DNA of 64,000 nt, taken from positions 1 through 64,000 of the forward strand of contig NZ_AUAO01000002.1 of assembly GCF_000428765.1 (NCBI RefSeq). Reading direction: 5' to 3'. The notes below the pieces were generated by a model that saw only the letters and a list, made by a program, of their open reading frames with translations, did no database searches and was not told the DNA's origin. Positions 59,061 to 64,000 of this stretch are shown here, piece by piece. The stretch is from Brevundimonas aveniformis DSM 17977 (GTDB taxonomy: Bacteria; Pseudomonadota; Alphaproteobacteria; Caulobacterales; Caulobacteraceae). Numbering within the stretch: the stretch's first letter is position 1; each line of letters starts with the position of its first letter. Made by a program: the position numbers and the translations under genes.

Positions 59061-59155
59061 CCGCTGTGGCTCCACGGTCACGCTGGGCCGCATGGACAAG
59101 GTCGTGGTGAACCCGATGGCCGCTGTCGCGTTTTCCCCCACGAAGGGAGAGCCTG

Positions 59156-59695
59156 ATGCTCAATAGAGCCGCTTTTTTTGCCACCATGGTCGCCGGAACG
59201 GCGCTGGCTACGGCTGTGCTGACAGCGCAGTCTGGTGTGGCGGCGGCTGAGCCCCAGACAACTTCCCGGATGGCCTATGTCGAGGTGCTAGAGCACGCCG
59301 CCGCCGGTTGGCATCTCGTGCGTGAAGGCGACGACGCCAAGCTCGCCTACGGAATCGCCGGGACCGATCAGGTTCTCGTCATGCTCCGCTGTGCAGCGGG
59401 AAGCGATCAGGTCGAGGTCTTCGGCCAGGTCACTCCCGAGACGCGGGCCATACGTCTGTCGTCGGCGGCCCTGAGCACGACCACCGCCGTGGTGCCGCAA
59501 GCGGATCCCCTGACAGGCGGCATGATTGTGCATGCGAATCTGCCATCCAACGCCGACGCCCTGGAAGGTTTTCGCGAGAGCGGACGTCTGGCCCTGACGT
59601 CAGGTGAGGCCACCCCGGTGCCGGCCCATGCGGTTCGGGCCGAGATGCCGCACATCCGGGCCTTCTTTGATCACTGCGATCAGCGTAGCATCTAG
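59156..59695 (+). CDS. Secreted hypothetical protein, paralogue 1 of 3
   Basis: 179 residues with a long hydrophobic leader (cleavage near VAAAEP). The mature part has WHLVREGDDAKLAYGIAGTDQVLVMLRCAAGSDQVEV and ends with AHAVRAEMPHIRAFFDHC. The LRC-GS block and the C-terminal FFxxC align with the next two proteins, so the three are paralogues with a probable disulfide. ATG 59156 follows GGGAGAG. It is 95 bp after flgH; the gap may allow cotranscription. Confidence 0.7.
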   Translation: MLNRAAFFATMVAGTALATAVLTAQSGVAAAEPQTTSRMAYVEVLEHAAAGWHLVREGDDAKLAYGIAGTDQVLVMLRCAAGSDQVEVFGQVTPETRAIRLSSAALSTTTAVVPQADPLTGGMIVHANLPSNADALEGFRESGRLALTSGEATPVPAHAVRAEMPHIRAFFDHCDQRSI

Positions 59696-59722
59696 CGACC
59701 TTCAGCCACGCGGGAGGGCTGC

Positions 59723-60151
59723 ATGATTGCGGGCCTGATCACGACCCTGTCGCTTGCCCTGTTTGCACAGGCCGGAGACGGCTGGGTGTGGAGCTATTAC
59801 GACGGTGACGGCTCGGCGGTGCTGGCGCGGGAAATCCCGGACACGACTCGCCTCAGTGCCGTTCTGGACTGTGAGCCCGGATCGGGTCTGGTGCGCCTGA
59901 CCCTGTATGGCCCGCGACGGCGCCCCGACTTCATCAATGTGTCAGCCGGCGACGTATCGGCGGATGCCGAGCGCGTCGACAGCGACGGCCTGGCGGTGCG
60001 TATGCAGATGGACCATCCGGTCCTTCAGGCTTTCGGTGAGGGTCAGGCCCTGACCCTGACGGCCGGAGACGAGGTCGCCTCTGCCCATCCGGTGCCTGCC
60101 CGGCTGATGTCGCGCTTTCGAGCCGCCTGTTCGGGACATTCGGTGCCTTGA
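59723..60151 (+). CDS. Secreted hypothetical protein, paralogue 2 of 3
   Basis: 142 residues with a signal peptide (cleavage near LFAQ-A). WSYYDGDGSAVLAREIPDTTRLSAVLDCEPGSGLVRL matches the core of its neighbours, followed by LQAFGEGQALTLTAG and SRFRAAC. The ATG follows GGGAGG. Its stop overlaps the next start. Function unknown. Confidence 0.7.
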   Translation: MIAGLITTLSLALFAQAGDGWVWSYYDGDGSAVLAREIPDTTRLSAVLDCEPGSGLVRLTLYGPRRRPDFINVSAGDVSADAERVDSDGLAVRMQMDHPVLQAFGEGQALTLTAGDEVASAHPVPARLMSRFRAACSGHSVP

Positions 60152-60744
60152 TCCGGTCGATTTTTGTCCTGATGACAGCCGGCCTGTTGGTGGCGTGTGG
60201 GGGTGGGGAGGACGAGCATGCTGCCGAGGCTGCCGAGGCTGCGGAAGCGGCGGCTCCCGCAGCGCCGGCGGTTGAGGAGCCCACCGGCCCGACGGGGCCT
60301 GCTCCTGCCGAGGGCTATGACTGGGCCCTGCACGACCCCGTCTCCGCTTCACCGGATCAGGCGTCGCTGATGTATTCGGTGCCGGAAACCGACGATGTTC
60401 CGCTGTTTCTGACCTGTCAGCGGGGATCGGGGCGCGTCGAGGCCCAGACCGATTCCATGGTCATGGGGGTCGGTGCGATCATCCTGCGATCCGGTGAGGT
60501 GGCCGGAATGTATCGGGTAGCGACCCGCACACCGTCGGACCTGAGCGGCGGCGAGTTTCTCACCGTCCCGATTGCCCTGAACGACCCGACCCTGCAGGCA
60601 TTCAAGGAGAACGGCTGGATCAATCTGGGGGTGGCGGGTCAGGCTCGTGACCTGGCTGCGCACCCGGGAGCCGCGCGCGAGGCGATCACCCGCTTTTTCA
60701 GTTTTTGCGCCCCGGCCCCCGCCGAAGCGGCTTCATCCGATTGA
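60148..60744 (+). CDS. Lipoprotein, paralogue 3 of 3
   Basis: 198 residues from TTG 60148, which overlaps the previous stop (TTGA). The leader ends in LLVACG (lipobox), then an Ala/Glu/Pro-rich linker of about 45 residues and the shared domain: YDWALHDP, SLMYSVPETDDVPLFLTCQRGSGRVEA, LQAFKENGWINLGVAG, AHPGAAREAITRFFSFC. So one member of the trio is membrane-anchored while two are free in the periplasm. The 3' end overlaps the convergent purK by 47 bp. Confidence 0.68.
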   Translation: MIRSIFVLMTAGLLVACGGGEDEHAAEAAEAAEAAAPAAPAVEEPTGPTGPAPAEGYDWALHDPVSASPDQASLMYSVPETDDVPLFLTCQRGSGRVEAQTDSMVMGVGAIILRSGEVAGMYRVATRTPSDLSGGEFLTVPIALNDPTLQAFKENGWINLGVAGQARDLAAHPGAAREAITRFFSFCAPAPAEAASSD

Positions 60745-61798
60745 CGTGGGCCATCTTGCGACCGGGCTTGGCCTCGCGCTTGCCGTAGACGTGCATCCGC
60801 ACGGCCGGATCGGCGGCCAGGGCCTTCCAACCCTTGATTTCATTGCCGAGCAGATTGGTCATCTCGACCTGGGCATGGGCGGCGGTCGGCCCCAGAGGCC
60901 AGCCGGCGACGGCGCGAACATGCTGCTCGAACTGATCACAGACACAGCCATCCTGGGTCCAGTGCCCTGAGTTGTGGACGCGCGGGGCGATCTCATTGAC
61001 CAGAAGCCGCCCGCCCCGCATCTCGAACAGCTCCACCCCCATGACCCCAACATAGTCGAGGCCTTCCAGGATCTTGCGCGCGATGCGTGTCGCCTGGGAC
61101 TTGGTTTGGGACGTGACCTTGGCCGGGGCCACGGTGGTCTTGAGTACGCCCCCGGCGTGGGTGTTCTCGCCCAGCGGATAGATGGCGATGGAGCCGTCAC
61201 GCCCGCGCGCACAAATCACTGACAGCTCGCGTACGAACTCGGCCTTTGCCTCCAGAATGGCGGGCTGACTGCCGATGGCCGCCCACGCCCGCGCCGCGCC
61301 GGCGGCGTCCTTGATCCAGACCTGACCCTTGCCGTCATAGCCCTCTCTGCGGGTCTTGAGCAGGGCGGGTGCGCCCAGCGAAGCGACGGCGGCGCGCAGG
61401 GCCGACAGATTGTCGATGGCGGCAAAAGCCGTTGTCGGCACGCCGAGGCTGTTCAGGAACGTCTTTTCGTCGACGCGGTCCTGGGCCACGGCCAGGGCGC
61501 GAGGGCCGGGGGCGACGACCGTGCCCGCCTCGGTGAGGATTTCGATCGACCGGGCCGGAACATTTTCGAACTCGAAGGTCACAGCCTGACAGGCCCCGGC
61601 CATCACCCTGAGGGCGGTCGGATTGTCATAGGCGGCGACGATCTGACCCTGGGAAACGCGACAGGCCGGGCTGTTCTCCTCTGGATCGAGGATGACAACA
61701 TTGAAGCCCAGACGGCTCGCGGCCTGGCTGAGCATCCGGCCGAGCTGACCGCCGCCGATAATGCCGAGGGTGTCACCGGGCGCGAGGGGTCGGTTCAC
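60698..61798 (-). CDS. purK: N5-carboxyaminoimidazole ribonucleotide synthase
   Basis: ATP-grasp enzyme of purine synthesis that carboxylates AIR to N5-CAIR. 366 residues with LGIIGGGQLGRMLSQAA, TFEFENVP, LLKTRREGYDGKGQ, VNEIAPRVHNSGHWTQD and the C-terminal HVYGK. Starts at GTG 61798 directly after the purE stop codon with no gap. Confidence 0.96.
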   Translation of the reverse strand: MNRPLAPGDTLGIIGGGQLGRMLSQAASRLGFNVVILDPEENSPACRVSQGQIVAAYDNPTALRVMAGACQAVTFEFENVPARSIEILTEAGTVVAPGPRALAVAQDRVDEKTFLNSLGVPTTAFAAIDNLSALRAAVASLGAPALLKTRREGYDGKGQVWIKDAAGAARAWAAIGSQPAILEAKAEFVRELSVICARGRDGSIAIYPLGENTHAGGVLKTTVAPAKVTSQTKSQATRIARKILEGLDYVGVMGVELFEMRGGRLLVNEIAPRVHNSGHWTQDGCVCDQFEQHVRAVAGWPLGPTAAHAQVEMTNLLGNEIKGWKALAADPAVRMHVYGKREAKPGRKMAHVNRMKPLRRGPGRKN

Positions 61799-62290
61799 TC
61801 AGTCCTCAACGGTCTCAGGGATTGAGGCGGTCAGTTCGGCACGCCAGTCAACGAGCCGCGCGGCGAGCGCGGCGTCCGACAGGGCCAGGATCTGAGCGGC
61901 CAGAATACCGGCATTCTTGGCTCCGGCGGTGCCGACCGCGAGGGTGCCGACAGGAATACCGCCGGGCATCTGAACAATGGACAGCAGAGAATCGAGCCCG
62001 TTCTGGAGCTTGGACTCCACCGGCACACCCAGAACCGGCAAGGTCGTCATCGAGGCTGTCATGCCCGGTAGGTGGGCCGCCCCACCGGCACCAGCGATAA
62101 TCACCTTGAAGCCCTCGTCGCGCGCGCGCCGGGCGAAGTCGAACAGGCGCTCGGGCGTGCGGTGGGCCGACACGACCTTGGCCTCGTAGGCCACGCCAAG
62201 GGCGTCCAGCATATCGGCGGCACCCTTGAGGGTGGGCCAGTCTGAGCGGCTGCCCATGATGATCGCCACCGGTGGCGTCTGAGACGTCAT
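61799..62290 (-). CDS. purE: N5-carboxyaminoimidazole ribonucleotide mutase
   Basis: 163-residue class I PurE, converting N5-CAIR to CAIR for PurC. Motifs [43 protein letters not shown] and [12 protein letters not shown] are intact. ATG 62290 is the start; the longer frame to 62365 overlaps the diguanylate cyclase region. Forms the purEK unit. Confidence 0.97.
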   Translation of the reverse strand: MTSQTPPVAIIMGSRSDWPTLKGAADMLDALGVAYEAKVVSAHRTPERLFDFARRARDEGFKVIIAGAGGAAHLPGMTASMTTLPVLGVPVESKLQNGLDSLLSIVQMPGGIPVGTLAVGTAGAKNAGILAAQILALSDAALAARLVDWRAELTASIPETVED

Positions 62291-62406
62291 GCGAGAGTTC
62301 CGATCCGGGAAAGGCCGAGAGAATAGGGATGGCGCGTTGCGCCCGCAACCGAGTGCGGGCAGCATTCATCGAATTCAGCCCGGCTGATTCCGTGCCAGGA
62401 GCCCAA

Positions 62407-62964
62407 GTGACCGCTGCCGACGACCTCAACGGTGAGATCGAGCGCCTGAAGGCCGAGGCGGCGCACTGGCGTGCCCGGGCCGAGGCAGCGGAATCCCTGG
62501 CAGAGCGCGATGTCCTGACCCCGGTGCTGAACCGGCGTGGCTTTGAGCGCGAGATGAGCCGTGCCATGGCGTTTTGCCGCCGCCACAGGACCGAGGCGGC
62601 GCTCCTGTATCTCGACCTTGACGGCTTCAAGGCGATCAACGACCAACTCGGGCATCAGGCGGGCGATGCCGCCCTGATCGCCTGCGCAGAAATCCTGAAC
62701 CGCAATCTTCGGGAATCGGATGCGGTGGGGCGTCTGGGCGGCGACGAGTTTGCCGTGTTGCTCTTGGGGACCGATGCCAAGGGAGCCAAACACAAGGCGC
62801 AATCTCTGACTGAAACCTTGTCGAAAGACGGCTTCGCCTGGCAGGGCCAGGTCCATCCGCTGAACGGTTCGTTCGGCGTGCGCGCCTTCACCGGCCAGAC
62901 CGATCCCGCAGACTGGCTCGCGGAGGCCGACGCGGCGATGTGGGTCCGCAAGAAGGGGCGGTAG
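62407..62964 (+). CDS. Diguanylate cyclase with coiled-coil N-terminus
   Basis: 185 residues: a short coiled coil (EIERLKAEAAHWRARAEAAE) and a GGDEF domain. The active loop GGDEF is intact, and RESD five residues before it forms the product-inhibition I-site (RxxD). No membrane segment or sensor domain. GTG 62407 with CAGGAG upstream is preferred over an ATG at 62332 or the frame open from 62272. It would make c-di-GMP, relevant to the TipF-like receptor 15 kb away. Confidence 0.88.
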   Translation: MTAADDLNGEIERLKAEAAHWRARAEAAESLAERDVLTPVLNRRGFEREMSRAMAFCRRHRTEAALLYLDLDGFKAINDQLGHQAGDAALIACAEILNRNLRESDAVGRLGGDEFAVLLLGTDAKGAKHKAQSLTETLSKDGFAWQGQVHPLNGSFGVRAFTGQTDPADWLAEADAAMWVRKKGR

Positions 62965-62967
62965 CCC

Positions 62968-63207
62968 CTAGGCAATAATATCCGGCAGGATCATCGCCTC
63001 GATCTGCAGGATTTCATCCTTCAGGGCCAGCTTCTTGCGCTTGAGCCGGGCGATCAAAAGCTGATCCGGTTGGGGCGAAACGATCAGAGCATCGATTGAG
63101 GCCGACAGGTCGGCGTGTTCCTGACGCAGATGGGCGACCTGCTTCTTCAGCCGCGCGCCGGACTGGTCGATGTCGTCGTCGTTGATTGGGCCGCTGGAGT
63201 CCGGCAT
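62968..63207 (-). CDS. YdcH/DUF465 family protein
   Basis: 79 residues forming a helical hairpin: RLKKQVAHLRQEHADLSASIDALI, then DQLLIARLKRKKLALKDEILQIE, the DUF465 pattern. Function unknown. Ends 4 bp from the convergent diguanylate cyclase. ATG 63213 is an alternative start. Confidence 0.85.
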   Translation of the reverse strand: MPDSSGPINDDDIDQSGARLKKQVAHLRQEHADLSASIDALIVSPQPDQLLIARLKRKKLALKDEILQIEAMILPDIIA

Positions 63208-63235
63208 CGCCACCCCGTGTCAGAATCGAAGCACA

Positions 63236-63706
63236 TCATACATCGGCATGGCCCGGCTGCGGTAGTCGTCCCGCCAGGGTCTTGAGTGCCTCGCGCGGAA
63301 CCCGATCCGACCAGGCCCGGCTGGCCGCCGCCAGTGCCGAAGTCACATCGAACGCCCGCCCGTCGGGCACACCGGCCACCGCTTCCAGCTCATCCAGAAG
63401 ACCCCGCTCGGCCGAAAGCTCCACGCGTTTGACCTCCTCGCGCAGGGCCAGGCGGCGCGTGTCCTCCATGTCAGGCACGGGCTTCTTCAGCGTCCGGCGA
63501 ACGGCTCGAACCGGGTCGATGGCCGTGCGGTGCCAGCTTCGTGCAACGTCGGCGGCGGCCTCGGCATCATCGGCGTCGACGGAACCGCGCCAGGCGGCCC
63601 ACAGCAGCAGACACACCGACTGGCCGTCGTCGTCCTGAAGCGACAGGCAGATGTCCTGAACCCCGTCGCGCGCATAGGCCCGAACGGCCCAGTCCCACAG
63701 GCTCAT
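63236..63706 (-). CDS. TIGR02444 family protein
   Basis: 156 residues. SLWDWAVRAYARDGVQDICLSLQDDDGQSVCLLLWAAW at the start followed by a helical C-terminus (VRRTLKKPVPDMEDTRRLALREEVKRVELSAER) is characteristic of this small family of unknown function. Its start overlaps the ubiX stop by 4 bp, so it is likely cotranscribed. Confidence 0.85.
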   Translation of the reverse strand: MSLWDWAVRAYARDGVQDICLSLQDDDGQSVCLLLWAAWRGSVDADDAEAAADVARSWHRTAIDPVRAVRRTLKKPVPDMEDTRRLALREEVKRVELSAERGLLDELEAVAGVPDGRAFDVTSALAAASRAWSDRVPREALKTLAGRLPQPGHADV

Positions 63707-64000
63707 TCCGGTTCGTCCGCCGTCAGCTTCAGGCCGGACCAGCGGCGCGTGTGATGCCAGTCCAGGCCGAACCCATCCAGCGCCCGCCCGACCGACTGGT
63801 CGATCATGTCCTCAATCGTTTGCGGTCCGGCGTAGAAGGCCGGCAGAGGCGGGGCGATGGTCGCGCCCATCTCGGCCAGGGCGGTCATGGTTCTCAGATG
63901 GCCCAGGTGCAGCGGCGTCTCTCGCACCATCAGCACCAGCGGGCGGCGCTCCTTGAGCGTCACATCCGCGGCCCGGGTCAGGAGCGAAGAGGTCACCCCG
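63703..64000 (-). CDS. ubiX: UbiX-like flavin prenyltransferase (N-terminus off the right edge)
   Basis: The last 98-99 codons are present and the frame is open to the right edge. LTRAADVTLKERRPLVLMVRETPLHLGHLRTMTALAEMGATIAPPLPAFYAGPQTIEDMIDQSVGRALD is the conserved C-terminal half of UbiX, which makes prenylated FMN for UbiD decarboxylases in ubiquinone synthesis. An internal GTG at 63996 is not the start. Confidence 0.92.
   Translation of the reverse strand, partial: GVTSSLLTRAADVTLKERRPLVLMVRETPLHLGHLRTMTALAEMGATIAPPLPAFYAGPQTIEDMIDQSVGRALDGFGLDWHHTRRWSGLKLTADEPE

Overview
The window is GC-rich, almost fully coding DNA that looks like a chromosome of Caulobacteraceae, most probably Brevundimonas. 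The evidence is a set of Caulobacter-type features together: CtrA-like boxes and a sigma-54 promoter between divergent fliL and flgF operons, a TipF-like degenerate EAL protein, SqdB (sulfolipid synthesis, typical of Brevundimonas), an ornithine decarboxylase/deoxyhypusine-synthase-like pair, and acnA divergent from ccmAB. The genus is inference; no rRNA or tRNA is present to confirm it.

Layout. 0-5 kb: a large secreted RTX serralysin-type metalloprotease running off the left edge, a divergently placed AprI-type inhibitor, and sqdB. 5-13 kb: acnA, ccmAB (without ccmC), a DUF4893 lipoprotein, a Tat-exported serine hydrolase, a FrnE-type DsbA and a small secreted protein. 13-16.7 kb: an accessory-looking patch with two DUF559 (Vsr-like) nuclease genes, one apparently inactivated, palindromic intergenic repeats, and a two-gene unit of an XRE-ImmA/IrrE metalloprotease and an unrecognised protein. 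16.7-25.5 kb: thiC with a TPP riboswitch, an ABC exporter, a DUF2975/XRE pair with twin candidate operators, ftsK, lolA, a strong candidate small RNA, and xth. 25.5-31.5 kb: a VapC toxin with an unusual antitoxin, Trm112, a LON-domain protein, a thioredoxin-TPR protein, nadE, a PhnA-domain protein and an alpha/beta hydrolase. 31.5-36.2 kb: two tandem secreted prolyl oligopeptidases. 36.2-40.1 kb: phnCDE-pstS behind a PHO box. 40.1-45.7 kb: a twin-domain M16 protease and the polyamine gene pair. 45.7-59.1 kb: TipF-like protein, SDR, single-domain response regulator, M23-like protein, and the flagellar locus (fliL-fliM-DUF6468-MotE-like-TPR protein on the minus strand; flgF-flgG-flgA-flgH on the plus strand). 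59.1-60.7 kb: three tandem paralogous secreted proteins of unknown function. 60.7-64 kb: purEK, a diguanylate cyclase, DUF465, TIGR02444-like protein and ubiX running off the right edge.

Themes: motility and cell-cycle control (ftsK, CtrA boxes, TipF, flagellar genes), phosphate-starvation uptake, extracellular/periplasmic proteolysis (RTX protease plus inhibitor, S9, M16, M23-like), and polyamine synthesis. The most promising undescribed elements are the approximately 110-nt RNA between lolA and xth carrying two C-rich anti-Shine-Dalgarno loops, the XRE-IrrE plus unknown-protein unit, the chimeric VapC partner, and the three-paralog cluster after flgH.
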